From Strongylocentrotus droebachiensis (taxonomy: Eukaryota; Echinodermata; Echinoidea; Camarodonta; Strongylocentrotidae): a stretch of 64,000 nucleotides of DNA. Location of the stretch: positions 62,001-126,000 of the forward strand of contig JAVYIG010005323.1 in NCBI GenBank assembly GCA_035222895.1, in the 5' to 3' direction. The translations under genes and the position numbers were made by a program. Below the pieces are notes generated by a model. The model had not been told where the DNA came from, made no database searches, and was given only the letters and a program-made list of their open reading frames with translations. Positions 1-12,260 of this stretch are shown piece after piece; position 1 is the first letter of the stretch; each line of letters starts with the position of its first letter.

Positions 1-310
1 TCTCACACTGAAAGGTTGATGAATTGTCATTGTTCTACCGATTCAATATAATTACACAATGCAGCATTCTGTAAATTTGAAATTATAGGTGCGCATGATA
101 CCCCTTACTATTTTCCAGGATTTGCTACATGATGCAGTTTTTTGTTTTCATTTTTAGCCTTCTAATTATCTTGCTTTGTTCATTCTTTCTGATTTTGGGG
201 ACATCCCCTCCTCTCTTTGTCTCCTCTCTGTACTTTCTGTCTCTCCATTTATTGTATTGTATTTCTTTAAAAAACAAGTCTTCTCTATGATGTTTTTGAT
301 AGTTACAACT

Positions 311-371
311 CAGGGACCTGTCTTACAAAGAGTTGATATTAATCACAACTTATTTGCAATTGATATCTGGA
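311..371. mobile_element. Partial copy of the GTCTTACAAAGAG MITE
   Basis: CAGGGACCTGTCTTACAAAG then AGTTGATATTAATCACAACT, matching the left end of the 52701 element. The right end is missing. Confidence 0.5.
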
Positions 372-3300
372 ACATAGAATTTTATTTGATATTCCTCACA
401 CTGTATGTGTACCGGTATGTATTAATAATGATATATTGCAGAATTTACATTACCTTATTTCACATCTTGATGAATAGAGCTATTGTAATTATTTGCTTGA
501 GTTTGGTATAGCAAATGAACTGATCTTTTCAGCCTAACCTATATAGTCCTACTGCTAGGCCTAAGTCTATACATGTAAATGTACAGCTAAATTCACTTTA
601 AACAAAAAACTGCAGAAGATAAAACTTCCAAAACAAAAAGTTATTTTGGGGATAGAGTACAGAAAAGATTTTAAAAAACCCAGCATGCTTGGAAAGAAAA
701 ATATAAGAACGAAAATGGTAACGGTAAGGAGATTTTGGAAAGCTATTTTGAGAAGAAAGTTTCACACTGGATGGGGTCATATGATATACTGGGGCATTTG
801 GGACAGCTCCATAGGTTAGTTATTAGAGGCAAAGTCTGGAAGCTAAATCCATTCTCAATCTAGGAAGTGACACATTCTGGAATGAGTGCCAATTTTAGGA
901 AGAGACTGATGGAAAGGATGTTGATCATGTGACCTGTCGCTCTGTTCAGACTTGGTGGTGTTGGTTGTTAAGCCTTTTGTGAAACAAACATCAATAGAAC
1001 CATACCTTCAACACCAACATTTTATTAATTGTTTAAACCCAGGTTTTGCTTTGTACCAACCATAACCAATCATAAATTTAAACAATTTTTTTATCATGAA
1101 TTTAATTCATTAAAAAAAAAAAATGTTATGAATGACAACAATTACACTGTCCTTTGACGGTACGTTACATACCACAATTTTTATGAGTGGACATATCAAT
1201 CATAAATTTGATAGAGATACACGGTAGTGTGAGCAAGAGAGACACACAGAGAGAGACACCATACATGTAGCTATGAAGAAAGGCTTTCCATACAGAAAAG
1301 ATGTTTTCACACCCTCAAAATCTGGAAAATATTTTTGTAAAATGCTGATTTGCATGAATAACATGATCATAAAGACAAGGTACTTTGCGAGTGTGATTAG
1401 AAAATATCTGATAAATCCCAAAACAAAACTAGTTATTTTCTCAAACTCCATGTACATTTCCCAAATGCGGGACAATATCACTGATTATTAGCAGAGTGAA
1501 AGCGAATTACTAGAACTTAGTGGTTGCTGTACAGTCTATACTGTCTGCTGCGGAATCATGTCAGTGCCGAAAGAAGCGAAAAATAATTGGCACTTGCAAT
1601 ATTCACAAAAAAATTGAAGTCTGGATCTGAAAAAGTATGTGATAACTATGGGTACTTTTTATTTATTTGAGAAGATGTGATAATACCTATAGCTCTTGGT
1701 ATTAATTCATGCTTTATACTGTTAAATATTGTTGAATAAGAACTCAGCTTTTCTACTATGCTGAGTGTTTATGGAAATGTAGCTGTTGCTATGGTATTCA
1801 ATTCATTTAAGAAGGTTCACTTGGCAAAGGCATACATGTGTAGAAGGCAAATTTGACAGATACAATTGATCTGTTCTTACAGCATGCTGTATTCTAAGTT
1901 GTGCCCCTGATTCATGTGAGATAAAAGTTTATGCTTCCTACATGTATATATTTAGTTTATTTTCATGTACATTTGTTTTAAATTGATTTAAAAAAAAATT
2001 GTTTCTAATTTCAATTATTTAAGAGGGATAAAATCAATAGAAACTAATGTTTACATTCGTAAACAACCCTTTAAAATAAAGAAAAATGATAGTTGTACCC
2101 TTTACAAGCTTGTGCATTGGGCGTTAATACATGTATTGGCTGAAAAGGATTCTTGTGACTCTCAACATTTTGTTTTATGTGGACGAGCTTGCAATATATC
2201 AACCTTTTGGTATAACACGTACAAAAGTGAAATTGATTGCGCACCTCTCTTTCCTGCTCATACTTTATATTATTTGCATTGTCTTAGCTGTGCGCATCTG
2301 ATGTGAAGGCAACCCAAATGTAATGGAGAGGGCCCGACTCCAAAGGATCACAAATACCCTCAATTTTATATGACAAATATTACATGCATCATTCAGTTTA
2401 ACACATATTCACCTCCGAATTCAGTATTTACCTCGTGCTATTATATTTCAAACTTGGCCTGTGTGTGGCCTCTGTGAAATGGAAAAGTTGTGTGGGAAAT
2501 TCTGAATTTATCAGTTCATATCGTATTAATCGCTGGAGCATGCAATATTTGTTTGATAGTGGACTCTTCCTGTGAGTATTGCAGTTATGGTCACAGCTTT
2601 CCTGAGAGAAGTGAAGTGAACAGTGCTTCAGAAAGAAGGATAGTACAAGCAAAATGTCATTTAATTCTAGATGTAAACTTTTGAAAGGTACTCTGAAAAG
2701 AATTCCTTTCTCACCATACCGGAAACCATTTTTCTCTCCCAAGATTTTGTATTGTACTTGCGCAGTCAAGTGTAAGAGCTTAGGTGCAAAGTCTATATTT
2801 GTTATCCATAAAAATATGATTTTAATCCTTTTATTCAGTGAAATTTTCTTGCTTTTCATACACTTTGCAGAGTCTGTGCAGACCTGCTATGGATAATGTA
2901 CAAGGCTTATTTTTAGATTGTTATATCCACATTAAGTATGCAAGACACAGTCGAAACCCCCATAAAACAAATATGAATCTACATGTATTGTGAAACAAAA
3001 AACAAAAAATAATACAAAATTGATTTTGCTAATGATAAAGTTTATGGTTTAGAACTTTAGAGTTCACTAGAGCAATATGAATTTGGTACAAAGTGTAACA
3101 TTCATATACATGTACATGTACATATACAGTATATAGTTCTACTCTTTGTGGGAAGAGGATGTTTATTCCGGGAGGGGGAAATGAGCTAATTAATCTGGAG
3201 ATAAACGTCATTTGGGAATGATGATTGTATGCCAGCTGTGAGTGAGGATGTAAAGAGATTACAGATGACACCATTAGGCTATAAGGACTTCAATTATGTA

Positions 3301-3385
3301 ATTATGATGTGATTACTGGTTGCCAAGGCATTTAATCAGAATTATTACTGTCCAGTCAAATATACATGTGAACACACAAATCCAA

Positions 3386-3390
<5 letters not shown>

Positions 3391-3426
<36 letters not shown>
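3391..3426. repeat. (AT)n microsatellite
   Basis: 36 bases of uninterrupted AT repeat. Confidence 0.95.
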
Positions 3427-3429
<3 letters not shown>

Positions 3430-6362
3430 AAGGTACGCCTACCTTTTTGGGGGTAGAAGTAATTACATTCTTTTTGTGTATTGTTTTGATGAAGTACACG
3501 TAGGCTTTTCATGTATTTTGATTTTGGACCATCGTGCGCCGAGGTACTGTATTGCAGTAGGTAATATGCAGCGATATTAAGGCATCCCATGTGAGAAGTA
3601 ACCATTCAAAATAAAGATGCCTTTTAGACCATCGTCTAGAGATGAGATGAGATGAAATTTTTAAAACACATTCTAATTTGTTTTTTAATTTTAATTGCAA
3701 TAAGAAATTGAATTTGCCATCGGTGTACATTTATTCCTATAGTGTTCAGTCTGTCCAAAATTATGTGAGGCTTTATATTCTCCCTTTGACAATAGACATC
3801 CATTATCTAGAAGGTCATGCTGCTGTACTTTACAGGCTTACATTTTACAATACATGTACTGTACATGTAGGCAAATATTCCAGTACAGCAGTGTAAAGAG
3901 AGAAAGCGTTCGGTCTAATGAAATTCAATGTGTAGTGCTACGATAGGCTAATGCCAAATGCTAATACGCAACAGATCCACATCATATGTATATCAGTACA
4001 TGTCATATATCATCAAGTTAGCCTTTGGTGAGAGAGGAGTGTTATTTTCGGCATTGGTATAAACTAATAATCATCTGTTTCTTTGGCTGAAAATATTTTG
4101 TTGATGCGATAGTCTTTGCTCCTCAGATCTTTTGTTTTTAATTATATGGGAGTATAATTGAGTAGTCTCCTCAGGGACATGGTACATTGTACATGTATAT
4201 CCCAAAGGAATTATATTTTCATTGTTGGCCTGCACAGAGGGAAAATATTTTCAAGAGAGGGAATTTAATTTGGGACTTCTGGATGGAGGGGGGGGGGGGG
4301 GGGTACATGTACATGTAAGTAATTTCAAGTTCATCGCTTCGATTAAAAATCATGTTTTAACAAGTAGGCCGAAATATAATGGGTGAATTTCTATCGATGA
4401 AGTACTCTGTAGTCCTTGATTGAAATATCAACATTTGTATTAATTTGAAACATGTTTTCAATATTTAATTTGGCAGTCTTCTATCAGGATAGTTTATTTT
4501 GTTTGTATAATATGAATTTAAAAACTGTACACATGGTGCATAGCATGTGGGATGTAGCCACTTACCAATATGACTAACCGTGGAGCCATACACTGCCATA
4601 CAGTTGATTGAATTTAGCCTATCTCAGTATCTGTGTACATGTATGTTCTTATATCGGAAACAGAAAGAGAACCAGAGGCTATATACATGTAAACTGTATA
4701 CAGGCAACAAAATATGTTCTAATGGTGTTACATGTACTGTAGAGTATGAGCTTTTTTTTCTTCATTTGATACTGCTGTGAAAAGAAGTTGTCAGGTTTTC
4801 TCATTAATCAAAACTCAAAAGTTGTTCACATTTTCACTTTCTTCAAAAGAGCAATCATACATATTATAAACCCATTTATTAATATCAATATTCTCTCCTA
4901 ATTATAGAATGGCATTGAATGTGATGTAAGATATATGTATATTCAATTTTGCTGATTAAGTTACATTTTATGGCCCAGTTGGAAACTAAACATCCCTGCA
5001 AGAATATTGGCCAATGCATTTTGGATTTGGACTACTCTCTATTCCACCTACCTAAAGTGTGGTATGCTGTGACGTATGTCAGGCTAATTCAATTTCCATG
5101 TACAGAAGTCGTTATCTCTGATGGAAAGCATATCCACAGACAATCCTTACACAGTAGCAAACATTCCTATTGCTCAATGCACTATATACATCATATGCTC
5201 AATATACTTCATGTGTATAATATAAATATTACTGTATACTTTCAGACTTATGCAGTTACAGTTTGAGTTTGATTCTACTCACCCCTACATGTTGAAAGTT
5301 AGAATAACATAACACTGATTCAAAAGTGATATTCGTTTGTTACATTGGTCTAATGTACCTGTATGTTTTTTGTAGTCCAAAAGTATGTGAATATATCCTA
5401 CTGAAAAGATGCACTTTTATATGTGGTAGGACATATGAGTAATGTAACTCCAATGTTACTTTTGCCAATTTATTACTAAAAAAATCAGGTGGGATAAATG
5501 CTTTTCATTTGTTACATCATGTGTATAGCTCATGAAGTTTTCACTCATGATATTATATTGTGTGAGTATCATAATGGTATGAGTGTATCATAGCCAAAAA
5601 TAGAAGTGAGAATTAGGACAGATGTCTAAAAAACCTACTACCCGTCAATATCAGATGAGATAAGTTACATGTATGTATGTATGTATGATGCAGGCGTGTT
5701 GACAGTCTTGGCGCCGTAAAAAGATATCACTAAAAGTTAATAAAAACTTGTTCAGCTGATAAATAAACGCTGACAGTTGTTTATGTGTGAGTGATTCCTC
5801 CAAGCTTTGAAGTAGTGATATAAAACCATATTGAAAAACTTTCTTATAAACAATCGACAGCCGAGTTGGTTTCATGATTAATTTACAATCGCTGAATTAT
5901 ATATAAAAAAAATTTTAGAAGATTTTCTTTAGTACTTTTGATTAGGCCATTAAACCTAAAATAATAACTGAACATTCATTTTTTTTTTTGGGGGGGGGAG
6001 AAAATCTGACATCAAGTCAATATAATGTAGAAAAAAAAAATGCCATTTTGATTTTCTTTGAACATTTTTCATGAAATAGCAAATTATTCCCGAGTTATTC
6101 TCAACTACTGTTGATATGTATATTTTTACATTTCTTGGCATAACTTGATACACAACCGATATGTGATATGGATTAGAAAGTGGCGGCGGCTACTGTCTAC
6201 AACTTAGAAACAGTTGCTAATGATGACAAGTCAATGCAATTCATAATGACAGTCATCCACACACATAGCAACAAACTGTGTGTATATTTTAAAAGAGAAT
6301 GAAGAATTGTTAGTTTGTGAAATTTATTTCTAGAGAGTGGATATGAGTACTTAGTACTACGA

Positions 6363-6552
6363 ATGTTCTAGGAATGCCCTAGAAATAGACTAGGAATGCC
6401 CTAGAAATGGACTAGAAATGGACTAGAAATGGACTAGGAATGCCCTAGAGGCTAGAAATGGACTAGGAATAGACTACTGTAGGAATGGACTAGGAATGGC
6501 CTAGGAATGGCACAGGAATGGCCTAGGAATGGCCCAGGAATGGCCCAGGAAT
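6363..6552. repeat. Degenerate 10-base minisatellite
   Basis: Runs of AATGGACTAG, AATGCCCTAG and AATGGCCTAGG variants fill about 190 bases, with the variant type shifting from left to right. Confidence 0.85.
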
Positions 6553-7230
6553 GCCATGTCATAGGAGAATATTGAAGGCCCTTATTTATGAATATTTATT
6601 AGATGATTGAAGAAAAAAAGTGTTTTGTTATCAAGTATGCAAAGTATCTTCTTGACAGGTTAGTTCATAAGTACTATTATATACCTCACTTAAGTAATCC
6701 AGCCATCTGATTGGTTGAAATTGCATTCATAAACTTCAACTGTTCCTGTAAAATTCTCGGTAACCATGCTTAAAACATTTCAATATTTTTAATAACCATA
6801 GTTATTAAAAATAGTTGGTCAGCCTCCATGGTTACCCCATAGGTTTACATGTTAAAAAATGGTTTGAGCGATGGAGGATACCGTATGTGTGCGAAGGATT
6901 GGTCGGTAATTTCAATACAATTGAATCTCGATCGATCTTACCGACAATTTTATCTTGCATTGTTGACATGAAGACGAAAATAAACTTCCAAAAACAAAGA
7001 AACAACATCTGCCGATAGATCTTGATCTAAGTTCGTGCCAATATGCATTGCAAAAGTAAAAGAAGAGTCCGTATATGGAGCTTTTGCGAAGCATTCATCA
7101 CACGCGAAGCCGGTTTCAATCCATCTAATACATCACCTTTTGTACGCAAGAGTTCGAATCTCATCTTCGACAAAAAAAAAAACTATTTTTTATTTTTTAT
7201 TTTTTAGTCTATTTTTTTTCGGCATATAAA

Positions 7231-7271
7231 AGTATTAATGACTGCTTTATCTCAAAGCAGTCATTAATACT
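7231..7271. repeat. Perfect short hairpin
   Basis: AGTATTAATGACTGCTTT, five-base loop, then AAAGCAGTCATTAATACT. 18-base perfect arms, followed by an 11-base array (about 7278-7345, ATATATAAGAA). Confidence 0.8.
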
Positions 7272-8126
7272 ATAATATATTCAGCAATATATAAGAAATA
7301 TATAAGAAATATATAAGAAATGTATAAGAAATATATAAGAAATATGTTCAGGTCGAATGGTTGAATCACATGCCCCCTTTTGTAGGCCTAACACATGTAC
7401 ATTGTAAGCAATAGTTTGACACAACTTTAATTCTAATGGTCTGAGGAGGACTTGATGTGAAATATGAAGTCAGTATATGATTTGATATTGATATAGGATG
7501 ATGATCATCAGGCTTTGATTTGACCTTGTGACCCTGAGCCATATCTACCCAGAAGTTCCTGTAATAAGCTGGCTGCATGGACCACTCCATATATCCATGG
7601 TTCCTGTTACACTTCTCACATATCTTCACAATCTGTGCCTTATTAGCAATCCTTGTTCTCTGTCCCAATTCTAAAACTGATTTTTGTTTCTGTATTGATG
7701 ACTATTATGTATCTTCTGAGAAAAAATTATTTGTTATTAAGACGAATAATATAGGATGAAAGGAATGGATATCAATATTTTTTCTAAAATTTGTTAGCTG
7801 GCTCTTATACCTCTTGTGGGCAGCAGACAAATGATTCTAAAATTTCATGCTTGATAAAGTTATATCTCTGGATGTGTGCTGTCATATGAGTAATTGTGTG
7901 TGTATAGTCTTTGCATGATGTAGTTGTATGTAAGAGCTGAACGTTCTTAAGGATGAGATTGCAACATGTTTGTCTGAAAAACTGTATTAAAGATTTCCTG
8001 TTTGTAGAACTGAAAGTTGATAGTGTCTGAGAGAGAAAAACAGGTCATCAATGTTTTGAGCATAGATGATGACTTGTGACAAGGCAAGTCAAGTAAGGAG
8101 GATATAGGATGATGAGTATCATGGGG

Positions 8127-8209
8127 TGAGAGAGAGAGATAGAGAGAGAGATAGAAAGAGAGAGATAGAAAGAGAGAGATAGAAAGAGAGAGAGAGAGAG
8201 AGAGAGAGA
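8127..8209. repeat. (GA)n microsatellite with GATA interruptions
   Basis: GA repeats broken by periodic GATAGAAA units. Confidence 0.93.
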
Positions 8210-8695
8210 CCAAGATACTTAAATATTCTCAAGAAGATTTGATACTTTATGTGAGCCAGAGTTTAACTTAACTCTATCAAGACACAGTCACATGTTTATG
8301 TAGTAGAAGTCAAGAAATTCAAAGACTTCTATGATACATTGTCTCACCAGACAGTCTTGTATAGCAATCTCATACAAGATGTTAATTGGAAATCGGCTAC
8401 AACAAAAACTGCATGGGTGTGTCGAGATTGCAAAATGCTGATAACAGATGATAATTAAATTGCTGCATTTGTTTTTCTATGACATATAAAACAAGCTTCC
8501 ATGACTAAAAATCTTTCGTTTATTCGGTTGTACCACTCAACTAACAAAGTGTTTCTTGCATTTTTCTCTGAATTATCGATTCTGTTTAATATGATGATCT
8601 GTTTATTACTTGATGTCTAATGCTATGTTTTGTGTAAACACAATATCTCAAATGTCTGATCAATCGTTCATTTTTTTTAAATCTTGATGTTGCAG

Positions 8696-8840
8696 AATGA
8701 TGAGATCTACATTGATGAAGCGGCGGAAGTTAGTCCTGATATGCCAGCTGATATTGAGATGTTGAGTGGAGATGGACCTAATGGTGTGGTGGGTCCTACT
8801 ACAGATGATGAAGATCTGGTGGAGGGATCAGGCACAGGTA
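8696..8840 (+). CDS. SDC: Syndecan GAG-attachment exon
   Basis: The acceptor is TTGATGTTGCAG and the reading frame starts in phase 0 with NDEIYIDEAAE. The acidic stretch DDEDLVEGSGTG carries two Ser-Gly/Thr-Gly type sites in an acidic context, the classic heparan-sulfate attachment signal. The 3' border has two donors three bases apart (GTAGTA at 8838, GTAAGT at 8841). Both keep the phase, and the second is the stronger consensus. Confidence 0.88.
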
Positions 8841-11753
8841 GTAAGTATAGGCCTACCTACCTCTATACATCTTCTCAACTACCTCAAGATAGAGTGCAGA
8901 AAATTAGTGCAATATTTGCATCTACTAACCTTTCAAAGAAAAAAAGAAAAATCAAGTTTCTTAATGTGAATGAACATCATTGCAGTACCCAAGTACGTAA
9001 ATTGTCAACACAATCTATTTCATATTGAATACTGTTGCCTGACTTTTAAACATTTAACGGACCTGCTGAAATTGGAAAACAGCCTTGTGGCTGATAGCAG
9101 GTGTTTTAACCGTGGTTGAATAAATAAATAAAACAAACAAACAAACAAGTGGGTCTTCCTAAAACCATACAATATGGCCGCATAGTGTAGGAGCAGATGA
9201 CGCCTGAAGTTTTATACAATTTGCGATTTTAAATAAAGGCCACTCGTTGAACAAATTTTGATAATCTATATTTAAAATTATTTTTTAAAAGAGTACTGTA
9301 AAAGTAGAAATATTCGCGGTACATTAATTTTCGCGCTAAAAACAGCTAGCGCGAATTTTAGAACTCGCTACAATATAAGCATTACTTCATATGCATGTTT
9401 TAAACAGCCTGAATGCCCTGAATTGCATGCAACACAAATTTAAGAACCAGCAAATATGTTTTGGGGTTGCTCAGCGCAAAAAATAACAGCGTTTACAGTA
9501 TTCTACTCCCAAGACTATGGCTAAGCCAAAACACTGTCAGTGGGTATATTTGTTTTTTGTTATGTGTTGTTCTGAAGGTATAGCAGGTAGGGCTTTGCTT
9601 GGGTGAGAGGGGGGGGGGGGGGGAGGTGGTGCCCTCATGAGCCCCCCTTCCCTTCAAACGCTGACTGTCTTTGTAGAATAGCTCAGTCCTGACTATGAGT
9701 AATGAATACTGAGTTGAGGTCAAGTTTGTTGTACAGTCGTTGATTTGTATACAGGTTGAGGAAGGAAATGGAATTGGTTTTTCAGATAAGACAGTGTGAT
9801 GAAAGTTATAGTCTTTCAGGCTCCATTTCAATTGAAATTGAAGAAATTTAAACTAGGAATGTAAAGTTGTGTACATTAGCAATGCAGCATTTTTTCAAAA
9901 TTATACTTTATCTATTGGGGGCATAAGTCTAGTGTTAGCAGAGATATTGCCTCAGGGGATGTAGTATATTACATCATTGAACCGTGAAGTGTTGCTTGTG
10001 CTTTTATAGTATCTTTGTGCTTTAGTATGTTTGCAGAAACTTTGCATTTCCCAGAGCAAACTTTGGAGATTTTTGTACTTTGAAAGATTTGAAATTTTTT
10101 CTTAACAATACCGTGTGTCTCAAAAAAAACGTAACACTTTTGAAATGGTTGCCAAATTGAGCATATATAATTTTATGAAAAAATGTTGATATGTATGGAA
10201 AGCTAAAGGACCAACCTTTCATATGATATGAAAAAATTGAAAAAAAAATCATGCTTCGATGAACAGTGTTCACTTAAGTTAGAGGTATGAAAATGGGCCT
10301 GCGCAGGATTTTTCCTTCCAATTTTGGACAGGTAAGTTACTTTTAGCATACAAAATAAGTTTGATATGAGATATTCATGATCGATGGATTAAGAGTTAAA
10401 AGGATGTTTTGAATACCAGTCCTTTCTCTCTGTCATTTATCAATCCCCAAACACCACCCCTGCCACACACACACACACACACACACACCAACTTCCACTC
10501 CCATCTTATTGTATCATTGATCTGGTAGATGTGAACAGGATGAAGGAAGAATGGGAAAATGTTAAATTGAAATACCGTATTCAAAATCATAATTGACATT
10601 ATGCAACCCACTCTCCTCCCCCCCACAACCTTTTCCCATCCCATCACCTACCCCTTGCCTTTTCTTTATCAGTTTTCTTCCGTAAGTTTGGTGGATCATC
10701 AATCACATTTTATTCAGGTTTTATGAATGACCCAAACATGTAATAGCTAAGTACATCATTCATTATGCATTGAAAATACCAGAATTCGAGGTATTCAAAA
10801 TATCCTTTTGATTCAAAATATCCTTTTGATCCATCGATCATGAATATCTCATATCGACCTTATTTTGTAAGTTACAAGTAATTTACCTGTCCAAAATTGG
10901 AAGGAAAAATCCTGCGCAGGCCCATTTTCATACCTCTAACTTAAGTGAACACTGTCCATCGAAGCATGATTTTTTTTTAATTTTTTCATATCATATGAAA
11001 GGTTGGTCCTTTAGCTTTCCATACATATAGACATTTTTTCATAAAATTATATATGCTCAATTTGGCAACCATTTCAAAAGTGTTACGTTTTTTTTGAGAC
11101 ACACGGTACAGAGAGCCATTCAGCAGTTTTTGAATGGAAGTTGTGATTTGACACAACAGATATTACTGTGCATAACTGTACCTGTACATAAGTTGAAGGG
11201 TAGGGCAAGCGTACAGGATATTTATGTCTGTCACCCTGCTAAATTGAACTGATTAAAACAATCTCATGAAATCTGTTCCTCACTAGAAGTCCATTATCAG
11301 TTGCTCTTATGCATGACATTGTAGCAGGAAAGTGAGTGACATTTGAAGTTAAAGGTCACTTGTGCTTCTACTTTTAGAATGAGAGAGGAAGGTGTAGTCC
11401 AAGAGGCGGAGAGGGGGTGGGAGTGTCAGTCATTTCCTAGGCCTGCATGGTACATTCACAACATTGGTTCAAACCAAGATAGACTCCATACATGTTTACA
11501 ACTTTGCATACATATATATCCAAAACTAAAGTCAACTTCTATAATTAAAAAAAATAAGGGGGAGGGGTTGTCACTGCTACAGCTTTTCCTGTTATTTTCA
11601 GAGACAACTTTTTTTTGCTGTACTAGCACAATTACAGGCATTTGAATTAGTGCTGTAACCAAACGTTTAACCGTCCGGTATCCGACCGTCCATGGCGGAT
11701 TCCGTTTTCAATTGGACGGTTTCGTTTTCCCGTTTTTTTTTTTTTTTTTTTAT

Positions 11754-11787
<34 letters not shown>

Positions 11788-12206
11788 TTTTTTTTTTAAG
11801 TTTCGATTTATGCCCCTCCACCTGGCACTATGCCTGGCAATGTCTCCCAGCTCAGTAATCTGTGTGTTGACTCACTACTCCAAAACTAAAACAACACTTG
11901 TCTGTCATCTAGGTTTGAAAGTAATCTTTGTAATAGATCTCAATATGAAGTTTATAATAATAATTCATCCAACTTTTACACACGGCATACCACAAGGTTC
12001 TATCCTATAGGTCCTCTATTTTTTGGGATTTACATTAATGATCTTACACATTCTTCTAAAAACAACATTGTTACTATTATTTGTGACAAGTTAACAAGCA
12101 CAAATCGGCCCCTTCAAATGCACCTCGCAGTTAAATGAAAGTCCTTCCCGCTTTTTCACACGGACCTGGCTTGCTGGATTTAAAAAAAAAAAAAAAAAAA
12201 AAAAAC

Positions 12207-12260
<54 letters not shown>

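Larger units (their letters stand above)
1..8695. other. Upstream or intronic DNA of syndecan, no exon recognised
   Basis: No recognisable coding exon lies here. The first syndecan exon in the window opens with a clear acceptor at 8695, so this stretch is intron or 5' flank and the signal-peptide exon is probably outside the window. It holds an (AT)n tract, a G-run near 4288-4303, a 10-base-based minisatellite, an 11-base array, a short perfect hairpin, a (GA)n tract and one end of a small TIR element, listed separately where useful. The open frames here are short, AT-driven and match no family known to me. Confidence 0.5.

Noticed and set aside
176-511. 111-codon hydrophobic ORF as a possible syndecan signal-peptide exon
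   Set aside because: Overlaps a MITE fragment, and no donor in the right phase or signal-peptide pattern was found.
8684-9028. 114-codon ORF as an intact protein
   Set aside because: Only 8696-8840 is exon. The start codons lie in the intron and the tail runs past a GTAAGT donor into intron.
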